The notes: generated from the letters alone by a model not told the origin. A stretch of 64,000 nt of DNA from Labrenzia sp. PHM005 (GCF_006517275.1 NZ_CP041191.1:4583001-4647000), one strand, 5' to 3'. Numbered from the stretch's first letter, positions 38,164 to 47,935 are shown. A program made the numbers and translations.

Positions 38164-39224
38164 GCCACGTCTGCTTCCGCAGCCTCAAATTCCTCCATTA
38201 AGGCCTGCATAAGTTCCGCTGCGGGCAGGAACCTCGCCCGGGCGGCCTCTGATCCGGCCCACTGAGCCCCATATCCCGGTTCACCTTTGGCTTTCGCTGC
38301 TGCATTCAGCGCTTTGCCCAGATCATAGGTGTAGGGATAGGCAGGAACCTCGGCATCGGACACATCGGCAGTCCATCTGGTAAATTCATTATCGAGGCAG
38401 CGGGCGGGCCGGCCGGAAATCGCCCGGGTCATCACCGTCTTGCCACCTTCCGCGAGGCGCGCCCGGAACCCGTCATCAGCGGCGGTTTCCGGGCAACCGA
38501 TGAAGGCCGTACCAAGCTGGGCGGCTTCTGCGCCCCAGCTGAGCGACGCGCGCACATCCGCACCGTCCATCAAGCCACCCGCCGCAATCACCGGAATGGA
38601 AAGGTTTTTGGCAAGCAGCCGGGTCAACGCTTCGGTGTCCAACCGTTCGTCCGGTCCGTTTTCGTCGATCAAACCCCGGTGCCCACCGGCGGACCAGCCT
38701 TGGGCAACCACTGCATCAATCCCGGCCGCTTCCACCCGACGGGCGTCTTCTAAAGATAGAGCGCTGGCAATCAGCATGATCCCTCGGTCTCGCAGCGCGG
38801 CCAATTTGTCTGCAGCCGGTAATCCGAAATGAAAACTCGCCACCGCCGGCGCACTTTCCAAAAGCAGTTCAAACATCGCCTGATTTACAACAAAACTCTG
38901 ATAAATCTCGTGAAGCTCGTTTGGCGGTGCAGCCTCAAAACGCTCAAACCGCGATTGTGATCGCGCGATCCAATCGCGCGCGACTTCCTCGCGCAATTCC
39001 ATAGGCTTGTGGCAAAAGAAATTCAGATTAATAGGCCCGCCAGTCATCGCGCTTGTTTCGGCAATCATCTTTGCTGCCGTCTCCACGCTGGCGGCGCCGA
39101 GCCCCAGCGCGCCCAAACCACCCGCGTTGGCAACAGCCGCCGCGAGCGCTGGTGTCGACGTTCCGGCCATCGGTGCCTGAAACACCGGGATGTCCAACGA
39201 AAGTTCTTCAATTGTTTTGCGCAT
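38160..39224 (-). CDS. nitronate monooxygenase (NPD-like flavoprotein)
   Basis: A 354-residue FMN-binding TIM barrel. VFQAPMAGTSTPALAAAVANAGGLG (quoted in part: PMAGTSTPALAAAVANAGG) is the N-terminal signature, GWSAGGHRG carries the family His, and VIAAGGLMDG with LGTAFIGCPE binds FMN phosphate. Function in the family is oxidation of propionate 3-nitronate or related alkyl nitronates. GGAGGGGC precedes ATG 39224; a GTG at 39227 is also possible. Confidence 0.9.
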   Translation of the reverse strand: MRKTIEELSLDIPVFQAPMAGTSTPALAAAVANAGGLGALGLGAASVETAAKMIAETSAMTGGPINLNFFCHKPMELREEVARDWIARSQSRFERFEAAPPNELHEIYQSFVVNQAMFELLLESAPAVASFHFGLPAADKLAALRDRGIMLIASALSLEDARRVEAAGIDAVVAQGWSAGGHRGLIDENGPDERLDTEALTRLLAKNLSIPVIAAGGLMDGADVRASLSWGAEAAQLGTAFIGCPETAADDGFRARLAEGGKTVMTRAISGRPARCLDNEFTRWTADVSDAEVPAYPYTYDLGKALNAAAKAKGEPGYGAQWAGSEAARARFLPAAELMQALMEEFEAAEADVA

Positions 39225-39487
39225 CACGCCCCTCCCCTATGCACATGGCCTGTCCGCCTGCCCGATTTGCACACACGCTATCAGCCAGATGGCGCGTCCA
39301 CTAAATCAGAAGTGTGGTGCTGACCGCAGCCTGTCACAAGGCCCTGTTCTCGGCGAAACGCTTTCCGGTCATCCGGCCGCGGCGGCACCAAATTACACAA
39401 GACGCTTTGCCGCAGGCAACCCACTAGCGGAAGTCAGTATTTAAATGCATAGTTTCGCATTAATGAATTTTATTTCCGGAGACTAAG

Positions 39488-39691
39488 ATGACTGTTGAAC
39501 GGGGTATTTTATTTGTCGTTGGTGCGCTCGTGCTCGCCAGCGTCTTGCTTGCCGTTTATTCGAACCTCGCCTGGCTGTGGCTGACCGGCATTCTCGGCGC
39601 GCATTTGATGCAGGCCGCTTTTACCGGTTTTTGCCCGGTGGTCATGACGCTGAAAAAACTCGGCCTGCCGCAGCGCGCCGGATTTTCTTAA
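39488..39691 (+). CDS. DUF2892 small membrane protein
   Basis: A 67-residue protein of two hydrophobic helices separated by a short loop, ending FTGFCPVVMTLKKLG. This matches the DUF2892 unit found alone or at the end of YgaP-type rhodanese proteins. GGAG lies seven bases before the ATG. Homologues are often regulated with sulfur-oxidation genes, but the BigR-like regulator of this window is 35 kb away, so no link is claimed. Confidence 0.8.
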   Translation: MTVERGILFVVGALVLASVLLAVYSNLAWLWLTGILGAHLMQAAFTGFCPVVMTLKKLGLPQRAGFS

Positions 39692-39907
39692 ACCGACGAA
39701 ATCTGAGGGGTTGCCGGTCTCTTCCCAACGCCCACCGGGACGGCTGGCAATAATGCGGATTGCCAAGGCCCATACCTTCGGCAATCCGCAGCTTTTTGTT
39801 CTGATTTCGCCAAACGGATTGAACAGGTCTCGGAGACACTCAACCTCCAGCTGCGCATCTCCGGCCAGCTTGATGCAGAATGACAAACGGGTAGCTTCTG
39901 TCGGCGT
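39690..39907 (-). pseudogene. possible coding remnant or unrecognised small gene
   Basis: On the minus strand, the frame after a TAA at 39908 is open and has protein-like composition and G/C-ending codons for about 68 codons (fragments: FCIKLAGDAQLEVECL, ASRPGGRWEETGNPSDF). A possible TTG start is at 39886. The frame then runs on into antisense of the DUF2892 gene; a TAA occurs in the adjacent frame exactly at the DUF2892 gene end. It may be a small gene disrupted by a frameshift. No family was recognised. Confidence 0.3.
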
Positions 39908-39925
39908 TTAACAAAACTCGAAAAT

Positions 39926-40651
39926 TCAGCTCAAGACCTGGCCGCGGAAATAGTTGGAGCGGCTGGGTTCACCAAGAGCCTTGAAAAACCGTTCGACCAC
40001 CGGTTCAGACACCTTGATTGGCGACGGACCATAGGTCTCGTATTTGTCCGACAAGGCCTTATTGATCGTGTTTGAGAAATTGACGAAGTCCAGATGTTCG
40101 GACGGAAATTTTGCGACCGCCTTGCGCACGATTTCCTGGATCGCCGGGTCATGAGCAATGGTCATGACGGTGATCTCACTGCCGTTTTCTTTTGCCAAAC
40201 GCCGGTATGCAGCCGAAAGGCTGTCTTCAAAATCTTCGTCGGCCGTCCGGCAAATGTAGTTGCTGAACGCCTGCAGGAACTCGATTTCCCAGGCAGCGTC
40301 GGTGCGGTTGATCTGGGACTCGAAGGTCTTTCTCAGGACATCGAAACATAAAAAACGAAGCACCGACATGGCAAAGAAGCCCGTGTTGGCGCCGACGAAG
40401 GATTGTTTGCGATGGATCTTGCCGCAGGCTTCGTAGTTTGTCCGGAAGATATCGAACATATCCTGTGACACTGCTAGAAACTCAAAAACGGCCGTGATTT
40501 CTGCCGCATCCAACTTGCCGCCGCGCATTTTGGCGGCCCCGAGCAAAGCTTTTTGTGCAAGGTTCAGGGACTGCTGACCAACGGACGCGCAGATATGCGG
40601 ACCGCTCAGCTTCGGCCATGTCAGTTTGGTTTTACCGGACTTCGAGGTCAT
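39926..40651 (-). CDS. hypothetical cytosolic protein
   Basis: A 241-residue protein with GGAGG seven bases before ATG 40651; the frame to 40708 lacks a ribosome site. Composition is mixed alpha-helical, no signal peptide or membrane segment. Recognisable features are limited to a charged N-terminus (TSKSGKTKLTWPKLSG) and a Cys-containing helix (AMSVLRFLCFDVLRKTFE). No family was identified. It is flanked by A+T-rich spacers and appears to be a single gene. Confidence 0.75.
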   Translation of the reverse strand: MTSKSGKTKLTWPKLSGPHICASVGQQSLNLAQKALLGAAKMRGGKLDAAEITAVFEFLAVSQDMFDIFRTNYEACGKIHRKQSFVGANTGFFAMSVLRFLCFDVLRKTFESQINRTDAAWEIEFLQAFSNYICRTADEDFEDSLSAAYRRLAKENGSEITVMTIAHDPAIQEIVRKAVAKFPSEHLDFVNFSNTINKALSDKYETYGPSPIKVSEPVVERFFKALGEPSRSNYFRGQVLS

Positions 40652-40894
40652 CGAAGCGCCTCCAACAAACACTCCAAGCGCCCAAAACTCACGCTTCGCA
40701 CAAAACATTACTAAGAAATTGTTTTATTTAAAGTAAAGGAACCCTCTAACCTGGCACGCAACTCAGCACTGCGAAATAAACAAAGCTTGTCTGTCTGGTT
40801 TTGTTAGCCAGGTATTCCTGTGACTTTCTATCAACATTCAAATATTCGATATTTTTAAAATAAATTCCTAAACTTACGCACATCGCCAGGCAAC

Positions 40895-41932
40895 TCAGTC
40901 CCAACTCAAGACAACCTTCCCGGCAGTGCCCGACTTCATCGCGGCAAAACCTTGTTCAAAGTCGTCCACGCCAAATCGGTGTGTGATGACGTTGCGCACA
41001 TCCAGACCGTTTTGCAGCATGGCGATCATCTTGTACCAGGTCTCGAAAATCTCGCGGCCATAGACGCCTTTTATTGTGATCGCCTTGAAAACAATACGCG
41101 ACCAATCAACCGGTGACTTGCCCGGCGGAATGCCGAGCAGCGCAATGCGCCCGCCCATAACGAGGTTTTCGACCATCTGATCGAGCGCGACCTGATTGCC
41201 GGACATTTCCAGGCCGACATCAAATCCCTCCTTCATGCCGAGCTTTTTCTCAACGCCCTTCAGATCTTCCTTGGCGACATTGACTGGCAGAACATCGGTG
41301 ACCCGTGTTGCCAGATCGAGCCGGGCCTGATTAACGTCGGTGATCACCACATTGCGCGCACCAACATGGCGGGCTACCGCCGCTGCCATGATGCCGATCG
41401 GACCAGCGCCGGTGATCAGGACATCTTCACCGATGAGATCAAAACTCAGCGCCGTATGCACCGCATTGCCGAGCGGGTCGAGGATCGCGCCAATTTCATC
41501 ATCAATTTCATCAGGCAGTGGCACCACATTGAAGGCCGGCAAGCGCAAGTATTCGGCAAAAGCGCCCTGTTCATTGACGCCGATGCCACGAGTTTCCGGG
41601 TCGAGGTGGAATTTCCCGGCCCGCGATTGGCGGGAATGATGACCGATCAGATGGCCCTCCCCTGAACAGCGCTGGCCGATTTCCAGATCGTCGACGTTCT
41701 TGCCGATCTCAACAATCTCACCGGCAAATTCGTGGCCGGTGATCATGGGAACCGGCACGGTTCTGGAGGCCCAATCGTCCCAGTTCCAAATGTGAATATC
41801 CGTGCCGCAGATCCCGGTTTTGTGGATCTTGATCAAGACATCGTCCGGGCCGATTTCCGGCACCGGGGCACGAGTCATCCAGAGGCCCTCGCGCGGCTCA
41901 GATTTTTCCAGTGCTTTCATCTGATTGCTCAT
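40895..41932 (-). CDS. tdh: L-threonine 3-dehydrogenase
   Basis: Zinc-dependent medium-chain dehydrogenase that oxidises threonine to 2-amino-3-ketobutyrate with NAD+. The 345 residues show the catalytic zinc site [15 protein letters not shown] (Cys38 region), GHEFAGEIV, and the Rossmann motif [17 protein letters not shown]. The structural zinc cysteines are partly replaced, as in many bacterial Tdh. The ATG overlaps the kbl stop (ATGA), so the two are translationally coupled; together they give glycine and acetyl-CoA. Confidence 0.95.
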   Translation of the reverse strand: MSNQMKALEKSEPREGLWMTRAPVPEIGPDDVLIKIHKTGICGTDIHIWNWDDWASRTVPVPMITGHEFAGEIVEIGKNVDDLEIGQRCSGEGHLIGHHSRQSRAGKFHLDPETRGIGVNEQGAFAEYLRLPAFNVVPLPDEIDDEIGAILDPLGNAVHTALSFDLIGEDVLITGAGPIGIMAAAVARHVGARNVVITDVNQARLDLATRVTDVLPVNVAKEDLKGVEKKLGMKEGFDVGLEMSGNQVALDQMVENLVMGGRIALLGIPPGKSPVDWSRIVFKAITIKGVYGREIFETWYKMIAMLQNGLDVRNVITHRFGVDDFEQGFAAMKSGTAGKVVLSWD

Positions 41933-43116
41933 GACAGCACTCCCGTTGCCTTGCCCGCCTTCTCAAAAGCTTCCAACGCGCGATTGAGGTCATCATGGGT
42001 CAGAGCTGCGTTCATCTGGGTGCGGATGCGCGCCTGGCCGCGTGGCACAACCGGGAAGAAAAAGCCGGAGACATAAACTCCCTCGTCAAACAGCTTGGCC
42101 GCCATTGCCTGCGCCAATTTGGCTTCGCCCTGCATCACGGGAATGATCGGGTGCTCACCCGGCAATACTGTAAAGCCAAGATCTTCCAAACCGGCGCGCC
42201 AATAGCGAGCGTTGTCAAAGAGGTTTTTTCTCAAATCATCGCCCTCTTCCACCAGACGGATCGCCTCCAATCCGCTCATGACAATCGCAGGCGGCAGGCT
42301 GTTGGAAAAGAGATAGGGCCGCGCCCGCTGGCGGAGAAGGTCGATCACCGGCTGCGGACCCGCAATATAGCCGCCAATTCCGCCCCCGAGCGCTTTACCA
42401 AGCGTTCCGGTCAAGATGTCGACATCAACACCAAAATGCGCTGGCGTGCCCTCACCTTTTGGCCCCATGAAACCGGTGGCGTGGCAGTCATCCACCATCA
42501 CCACGGCGTCATACTGTTTGGCCAGGGCTGTAATCTCCGGCAATTTGGCCAGATACCCATCCATGGAAAACACACCGTCAGTGGCGATCATGATGTGGCG
42601 GGCACCGGCCTCGCGGGCTTCACGCAGTTTTGTTTCAAGATCCGTCATATCGGAATTTTGGTAGCGGTAGCGCTTGGCCTTGCACAGGCGGATACCATCA
42701 ATGATCGATGCGTGATTAAGCGCGTCCGATATGATCGCATCTTCAGGCCCCAAAAGCGGCTCAAACAACCCGCCATTGGCGTCAAAACAGGCCGCAAACA
42801 GGATCGCATCCTCCTTGCCGAGAAATCTGGCCAGGCGGTGTTCCAGGTGCCGGTGAATGTCCTGAGTTCCGCAGATAAACCGGACGGAAGCCATACCAAA
42901 GCCCTTCGGCTCCATCGCTTTCTTGGCAGCTTCAATCAACGCCGGATGATCCGCTAAGCCCAGATAATTGTTGGCACAAAGGTTGATGACGTCCCGCCCA
43001 CCGACCGCAATGTGGCCGCCTTGCGGCGAGGTAATCAGCCGTTCGCGTTTATAAAGACCCTCCGCCTCAATGTCCTTCAATGTAGCGGTGATGTCAGACA
43101 GAAATTCCTGGGCCAC
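41929..43116 (-). CDS. kbl: 2-amino-3-ketobutyrate CoA ligase (glycine C-acetyltransferase)
   Basis: PLP enzyme splitting 2-amino-3-ketobutyrate with CoA into glycine and acetyl-CoA. The 395 residues contain [14 protein letters not shown], the Asp of [11 protein letters not shown] and the PLP lysine in [13 protein letters not shown]. The start is a GTG with GGAGG five to seven bases upstream. It is the first gene of kbl-tdh; operator-like repeats lie just upstream. Confidence 0.95.
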   Translation of the reverse strand: MAQEFLSDITATLKDIEAEGLYKRERLITSPQGGHIAVGGRDVINLCANNYLGLADHPALIEAAKKAMEPKGFGMASVRFICGTQDIHRHLEHRLARFLGKEDAILFAACFDANGGLFEPLLGPEDAIISDALNHASIIDGIRLCKAKRYRYQNSDMTDLETKLREAREAGARHIMIATDGVFSMDGYLAKLPEITALAKQYDAVVMVDDCHATGFMGPKGEGTPAHFGVDVDILTGTLGKALGGGIGGYIAGPQPVIDLLRQRARPYLFSNSLPPAIVMSGLEAIRLVEEGDDLRKNLFDNARYWRAGLEDLGFTVLPGEHPIIPVMQGEAKLAQAMAAKLFDEGVYVSGFFFPVVPRGQARIRTQMNAALTHDDLNRALEAFEKAGKATGVLS

Positions 43117-43145
43117 GGCACCCTCCGGTAATTTGGATTTTCATC

Positions 43146-43193
43146 CATAATAACGGATTATCATTCAAAATAGAAGATGCAATTCCGTTATGG
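43146..43193. promoter_or_regulatory. operator-like sites upstream of kbl
   Basis: Two related elements: 43147-43160 (reverse complement AATCCGTTAT-type) and 43177-43193 (ATGCAATTCCGTTATGG). The same AATTCCGTTATG-like core occurs twice in the promoter of the XRE-cupin gene at 44058-44107. They sit 30-75 bp before the kbl GTG. Assignment as binding sites of that regulator is inference. Confidence 0.5.
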
Positions 43194-43440
43194 CGGATCT
43201 TATAGCATCTCAGATGCAACGCATATTGCCAGCTGCGGCTACTCCAGCACAGGCACTTGTCCGGTTAATGACGGCAGTTCGTTTTCGGCAAGTCCTGGCG
43301 CTCAAGCGAGTGTCTGGGGCGATGGGCTGACCATCGGCTTGAATATATTTGCCGAAAACACCTGCCAGGTCATCATTCAAGACGCCAAACGCAAACCACC
43401 CGATTCTGGTTCTTCGTTTTTTGTTCCTGGCAACGCATAA
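43177..43440 (+). CDS. doubtful small ORF between kbl and the XRE gene
   Basis: An 87-residue open frame with codon endings not unlike real genes and short Ser/Gly-rich sequence (SYSISDATHIASCGYS; CPVNDGSSFSASPG) with three cysteines. It has no good ribosome site, and its ATG is also the first bases of an operator-like repeat. Listed so the 380-bp gap is described; it may be non-coding. Confidence 0.25.
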   Translation: MQFRYGGSYSISDATHIASCGYSSTGTCPVNDGSSFSASPGAQASVWGDGLTIGLNIFAENTCQVIIQDAKRKPPDSGSSFFVPGNA

Positions 43441-43498
43441 ACATACCGAGCAATTCGCAATCCCTGGCCGCACATCGGCCAGAGACTATTCTTTGAGC

Positions 43499-44059
43499 TT
43501 AGAATTTTACCACCATCAGTATGGCTCTGGCCGGTCCGTTAACCGCTTCAATCGTATGCGGGACATCTGCGGCGTAACGGGCTGTATCGCCTTTGCTGAT
43601 CTCCCCTTTGGCGACACCAGAGGTGACATGCAGCGTGCCTTCTTCGGCGACCAGTTGTTCCCGGGTACCGCGCTCATGGGGCTTGCTGACGAGCTTGCCA
43701 CCTTCTGAAAAGATCAACTCATAGACCTCAAACCGGCCTGTGTCCTGCGGCGGTGACAGGATCCGGATCTTGCAGCCATCACCGGCCCGGTCGAGCGCCG
43801 GGGTTTGATGCTCCTTTTGGATTTCCACCCGGTCTTCGGCCACTTCTTCTCCGAGCAGGCCGGCAAAATCCACGTTGAGCGCCCGGGTCAAATTGAGAAG
43901 GGTCGCCACCGTCGGATTGGATTCGCCGCGCTCAATCTGGCTGACCATGGATCGGGAAACGCCGGAGAGTTTCTCAACCGCCTCAAGCGACAAGCCCTGC
44001 GCCCGGCGCGCCTTCTTCAACCGGTCAGGCAGACGGGCCAAAATATCTGAATCTGTCAT
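43499..44059 (-). CDS. XRE-type helix-turn-helix regulator with C-terminal cupin
   Basis: A 186-residue regulator. Residues about 8-65 are an XRE HTH (LKKARRAQGLSLEAVEKLSGVSRSMVSQIERGE, quoted here in part: VEKLSGVSRSMVSQIERG). Residues about 110-186 are a cupin beta-barrel (FSEGGKLVSKPHERGTREQL; KGDTARYAADVPHTIEA), the usual ligand-binding part. ATG 44059 is preferred; the frame to 44116 adds a leader across operator-like DNA. It is divergently placed relative to nothing, but lies upstream of kbl-tdh on the same strand with shared repeats, so control of threonine breakdown is a reasonable hypothesis. Confidence 0.9.
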   Translation of the reverse strand: MTDSDILARLPDRLKKARRAQGLSLEAVEKLSGVSRSMVSQIERGESNPTVATLLNLTRALNVDFAGLLGEEVAEDRVEIQKEHQTPALDRAGDGCKIRILSPPQDTGRFEVYELIFSEGGKLVSKPHERGTREQLVAEEGTLHVTSGVAKGEISKGDTARYAADVPHTIEAVNGPARAILMVVKF

Positions 44060-44107
44060 TACGGAATTAAAATCTGCTTCGACAGATAATGCAATTCCCC
44101 TATGCGG
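44058..44107. promoter_or_regulatory. operator-like sites at the XRE-cupin gene start
   Basis: 44089-44107 reads ATGCAATTCCCCTATGCGG, matching 43177-43196 at 14 of the first 16 positions. 44058-44069 on the minus strand reads AATTCCGTAATG, 11 of 12 like the core at 43181-43192. The two sites flank the expected promoter and start codon of the XRE gene, consistent with autoregulation. Confidence 0.5.
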
Positions 44108-44152
44108 CAGTTTCACAAACCGATCTCTGAAACCGCCGCATTTCCAGGATAT

Positions 44153-45970
44153 TTACGTTATGTTCCAGGGCACATTTGCTTTTTTTATGTCATCTGGACC
44201 AACGATATTTGGCTCTTGCTCATATCCAAGATCCTTCAATTGGGCACTGGTTGTTTTCACCAGTTTATCAAACGAAATTCCCTTTTCCCTGCGCAAGTTG
44301 TTGGCAAGGCTGTAAGTGAACGCCCCATAGCTTGTGGCGCCATGACGGTATTCATATGCAAACTCATGCGCCTGGCAGGCCTCAATGATCAATGGGAGGT
44401 ATGCCCCCTGTGCTTTCTCAGGATTCTTCTTTTTTAGGGCCTTGTACTTCTTTTCATCCATCATGCGGAGCATTGAGGCCCGGCCGATCAATTCACTGGC
44501 TCCCTCAGGTCCGAATATGTCTATGCCCTCCTGCTTTGCTTTTGTGTAATTGGCATTGAGCCTGTCGAACTTGCGGTCGGCCCACATGCTCTTTTTCCGA
44601 TCCCAATACAGCATGCGATGACGGATATCGTCCGGCGGTGTCAGACCACGGACTTTTGCAGTTCCGTTGCGGTGAAGCCCTCCTGAATGACAACAGTCGA
44701 AAATCATCAGCAACCGGCAGTCATAGGGAAGCTGGCTGTAAAGATCGACGATGTCCCGATCCTTGATGCAGCGTCCGCGGGACCAATCAAAATCCGCCGT
44801 CACAAGCGCTTCTATAAAACGGTCCGGCATATCTTGGGCATTATATTCCGGGTATCTGGCACCATGTCCGCTGAAATAAAAAATGAGTTCATCCCCGGAA
44901 GCGGCATCCGCCAGCAGCCATTCCAGCCGGCTTAGTATCGCCTCAGCGGTTGCTCTGCGATCCAGTACGGTTCTGATGTTTTCATAAGGAATATCACATT
45001 CTTGCAGAACCGAACTCATCAGGAAAACATCGTTGACACAGCCTTCAAGGGGCGTGACAGGTGCCTGATAGTCATTGATCCCAACCAGTAGAGCCTTTTG
45101 CTGCTTCGCTCTTTTTCTGACTTTCTTGCCTTTCTTGGGGGTGGCAAACATCGCACGGGCTGCACCGCGAGCTGCCGCCGCACCTGCAAGAACCGGGAGC
45201 CAAAGATCCGCGACCGCCGCATCATGAGTGATATAGCCGGGAGCAGAATGTTCGGAAATTTCCTCCCCTTTGAACTTGATGTCCTTGAAGGTCGTTTCGC
45301 TTTGCAGGAAGCGTGGACCAATTCGCTCACCGTATCTAATTTCGGCGGTGAACACAGGGTCATGCTTGTTGTAAAGATGATGCCAACGGGCAACTTTAGG
45401 CATAGTCAGATAGCCGTTTGCCAGATGTCCCCGAACAAAGTTGTTGTTTACCTGGGAGCCCAAGGTCACATAACTTGCTTTTGACAATACAGCTTTCAGA
45501 TCGGCAGCGTCCGCCTCATCATGAGTAAATGCGTCATATGAGATTAGCGAACCAAGACTGTGTGCAAGAATAACATCAGGTTTGAAGGTTCTAATTTTCT
45601 CAAAAATCATTTTGCGGGTTTCATTTTGAAACCCGTCATCGGCGCACCAAGCCACCACATATCCGGCAGTTTTGCGGATCTTGTATTCAAATTTGCTGAA
45701 CAAATCCGAAAATAGCCCGCGCCGTTTTCTGTGGAAGGGCTCTGCGAGAAAACCCACCCCCAATGAGAATGCAGCTTCCGCAACTTCGAATGGGGATATC
45801 TCTACGTTCTCGAAGAAAAAATCATCATAGTTCACATAGTCGAGCTCAATGCTCCCGCCGCCGGCTTTTTCCACGGCTTCATCAATCGCAGCTTTCCAGG
45901 TTCCTTCCCAATCGCTTCCGCGATGATCGCCAAGACCGTGAACGCAAAGTACTTTAACAATTTTTGCCAT
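44153..45970 (-). CDS. alpha/beta-hydrolase fused to caspase-like peptidase (C14)
   Basis: A 605-residue cytosolic protein of two enzyme domains. Residues 1-260 are an alpha/beta-hydrolase: oxyanion segment CVHGLGDH, nucleophile Ser138 in AHSLGS, with Asp204 (NKHDPV) and His249 (YITHD) as likely triad partners. A basic linker (PKKGKKVRKRAKQQK, about 278-292) leads to a caspase/metacaspase domain (about 292-600): LLVGINDY, catalytic His369 in YFSGHGA and Cys427 in FDCCHSGG. GGGAGAA precedes the ATG. It is a single gene between the XRE regulator and fhs. Bacterial C14 proteins often prefer Arg/Lys sites and can act in regulated cell death or signalling; the role here is unknown. Confidence 0.88.
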   Translation of the reverse strand: MAKIVKVLCVHGLGDHRGSDWEGTWKAAIDEAVEKAGGGSIELDYVNYDDFFFENVEISPFEVAEAAFSLGVGFLAEPFHRKRRGLFSDLFSKFEYKIRKTAGYVVAWCADDGFQNETRKMIFEKIRTFKPDVILAHSLGSLISYDAFTHDEADAADLKAVLSKASYVTLGSQVNNNFVRGHLANGYLTMPKVARWHHLYNKHDPVFTAEIRYGERIGPRFLQSETTFKDIKFKGEEISEHSAPGYITHDAAVADLWLPVLAGAAAARGAARAMFATPKKGKKVRKRAKQQKALLVGINDYQAPVTPLEGCVNDVFLMSSVLQECDIPYENIRTVLDRRATAEAILSRLEWLLADAASGDELIFYFSGHGARYPEYNAQDMPDRFIEALVTADFDWSRGRCIKDRDIVDLYSQLPYDCRLLMIFDCCHSGGLHRNGTAKVRGLTPPDDIRHRMLYWDRKKSMWADRKFDRLNANYTKAKQEGIDIFGPEGASELIGRASMLRMMDEKKYKALKKKNPEKAQGAYLPLIIEACQAHEFAYEYRHGATSYGAFTYSLANNLRREKGISFDKLVKTTSAQLKDLGYEQEPNIVGPDDIKKANVPWNIT

Positions 45971-46236
45971 TAAACTTCTCCCACTTTAACATTGCCATTA
46001 TTGAGGGTAAACAGATTCACTTGCAACCAACCTGGCAAATCGTCAAACGGGTAGGTGAGCCGGTGTTTCGTGCCTAGCGGCTAACCGCAGAAAACCGAAC
46101 AATCCGAAACGATCGTCGGTTCCAAAGCCCATCCTGTCGGTTTCGGAACATCTGCTGCACCGCGCTGTCTTTTAGCGTTCGGGCACCATCACACCCGGCC
46201 TATTGCGCCGGGCTTTTACCCACTTGAGGAAGTCAA
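45971..46236 (+). promoter_or_regulatory. structured leader of fhs with a terminator-like hairpin
   Basis: The 266 bp before fhs follow a gene on the opposite strand, so any plus-strand terminator here must act on the fhs leader itself. CCCGGC (46194-46199) pairs with GCCGGG (46207-46212) and is followed by CTTTTA, twelve bases before the GAGGA ribosome site. Upstream are further dyads: AGCCG/CGGCT (about 46051-46083) and CCGAAAC/GTTTCGG (about 46105-46146). I do not recognise a riboswitch family. Confidence 0.4.
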
Positions 46237-47907
46237 ATGGCCAGCGATATCGAAATTGCCCGTGCAGCCAAAATGAAGCCGATCCAGGAGATTGGTAACC
46301 GCCTGAATATTCCCGAAGAGTCCCTGCAGCCATATGGGCGGACGAAGGCGAAGATTTCTGCCGACTTCATTAACAATCTGAACGGCCACGACAATGGCAA
46401 GCTGATCCTGGTTACCGCCATCAACCCAACCCCAGCCGGCGAAGGCAAGACAACCACCACTGTTGGTCTGGGTGACGGCCTCAACAAGATCGGCAAGAAC
46501 GCAATGATCTGCCTGCGCGAACCGTCTCTCGGCCCGTGCTTCGGCATGAAAGGCGGCGCGGCTGGCGGCGGCCATGCCCAGGTCGTTCCGATGGAAGACA
46601 TCAACCTGCATTTCACCGGCGACTTCCACGCCATCACGTCCGCACATAACCTCTTAGCTGCGCTCATTGAAAATCACATCTACTGGGGCAATGCACTGGG
46701 TATTGACCAGCGCCGTGTGACCTGGCGCCGTGTGCTCGACATGAACGATCGGGCGCTGCGCGAGATCGTTTGCTCGCTTGGCGGTGTGGCCAACGGCTTC
46801 CCGCGTGAAGGCGGCTTCGACATCACCGTTGCATCCGAAATCATGGCGATCCTCTGCCTGGCAACAGACCTGGAAGATCTGCAAAAACGCCTTGGCGACA
46901 TCATCGTTGCCTATCGCCGCGACCGCACTGCGATCACAGCACGGGAGCTGGAAGCCGACGGTGCGATGACAGTTCTCCTAAAGGAAGCGATCCAGCCGAA
47001 CCTGGTTCAAACCCTGGAAAACAACCCTGCCTTCATCCACGGCGGCCCGTTCGCAAACATCGCCCACGGCTGTAACTCCGTGATGGCAACCCAGACAGCC
47101 CTCAAACTTGCCGACTATGTGGTCACTGAAGCTGGTTTCGGCGCGGACCTTGGCGCGGAAAAATTCTTCGACATCAAATGCCGCAAGGCGGGCCTTTCAC
47201 CGGACGCTGTGGTCATCGTTGCCACGGTCCGTGCATTGAAAATGAACGGTGGTGTTGCCAAAGAAGACCTGGGTGCGGAAAACGTCGAGGCAGTTCAAAA
47301 GGGCTGCGCCAACCTTGGCCGGCACATCGAGAACATCAAGCAGTTCGGTGTCCCTGCGGTGGTTGCCATCAACCACTTCACCGCCGACACCGACGCGGAA
47401 GTCCAGGAAATCAAAGACTTCTGCTCCGACCTTGGTGTGGACGCGGTTCTGGCCTCACACTGGGCGAACGGCTCTGAAGGCACAGTCGAGCTGGCGGAGA
47501 AGGTTGCTGGTTTGGCCGAAAGTGGCGCGGCACAATTCGCTCCGCTTTATGAAGACGACATGCCGCTGTTTGAAAAAATCGAAACCATCGCCAAGCGCAT
47601 CTACCGCGCGGACGAGGTTCTGGCGGACAAGTCCATCCGCGATCAGCTGCGCCGCTGGGAAGCCGACGGCTTTGGCCACCTGCCGGTCTGCATGGCCAAG
47701 ACCCAGTACTCCTTCACGACCGACCCGAACCTGCGCGGCGCCCCGACCGGTCACGGCGTGCCGATCCGCGAAGTACGTTTGTCGGCAGGCGCCGGGTTCA
47801 TCGTTGCCATCTGCGGCGAGATCATGACCATGCCTGGCCTGCCGCGTGTTCCTTCAGCCAACCACATCAAACTTGATGAGCAAGGTCAGATCGAAGGCCT
47901 GTTCTAA
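46237..47907 (+). CDS. fhs: formate--tetrahydrofolate ligase
   Basis: Reversible ATP-dependent formation of 10-formyl-THF from formate and THF; in methyl oxidation it runs backward and yields ATP. The 556-residue protein has the family P-loop region [14 protein letters not shown] (about 66-79), [22 protein letters not shown] (quoted: [17 protein letters not shown]), [19 protein letters not shown] and the late [14 protein letters not shown] precedes the ATG. It is followed by a strong terminator and thus monocistronic, 2 kb before the corrinoid C1 operon. Confidence 0.97.
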   Translation: MASDIEIARAAKMKPIQEIGNRLNIPEESLQPYGRTKAKISADFINNLNGHDNGKLILVTAINPTPAGEGKTTTTVGLGDGLNKIGKNAMICLREPSLGPCFGMKGGAAGGGHAQVVPMEDINLHFTGDFHAITSAHNLLAALIENHIYWGNALGIDQRRVTWRRVLDMNDRALREIVCSLGGVANGFPREGGFDITVASEIMAILCLATDLEDLQKRLGDIIVAYRRDRTAITARELEADGAMTVLLKEAIQPNLVQTLENNPAFIHGGPFANIAHGCNSVMATQTALKLADYVVTEAGFGADLGAEKFFDIKCRKAGLSPDAVVIVATVRALKMNGGVAKEDLGAENVEAVQKGCANLGRHIENIKQFGVPAVVAINHFTADTDAEVQEIKDFCSDLGVDAVLASHWANGSEGTVELAEKVAGLAESGAAQFAPLYEDDMPLFEKIETIAKRIYRADEVLADKSIRDQLRRWEADGFGHLPVCMAKTQYSFTTDPNLRGAPTGHGVPIREVRLSAGAGFIVAICGEIMTMPGLPRVPSANHIKLDEQGQIEGLF

Positions 47908-47935
47908 GAACAACCCAGAACAACTGACTACAAAG

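Noticed and set aside
41995..42957. Plus-strand open frame of 320 codons
   Set aside because: Antisense to kbl, which is certain.
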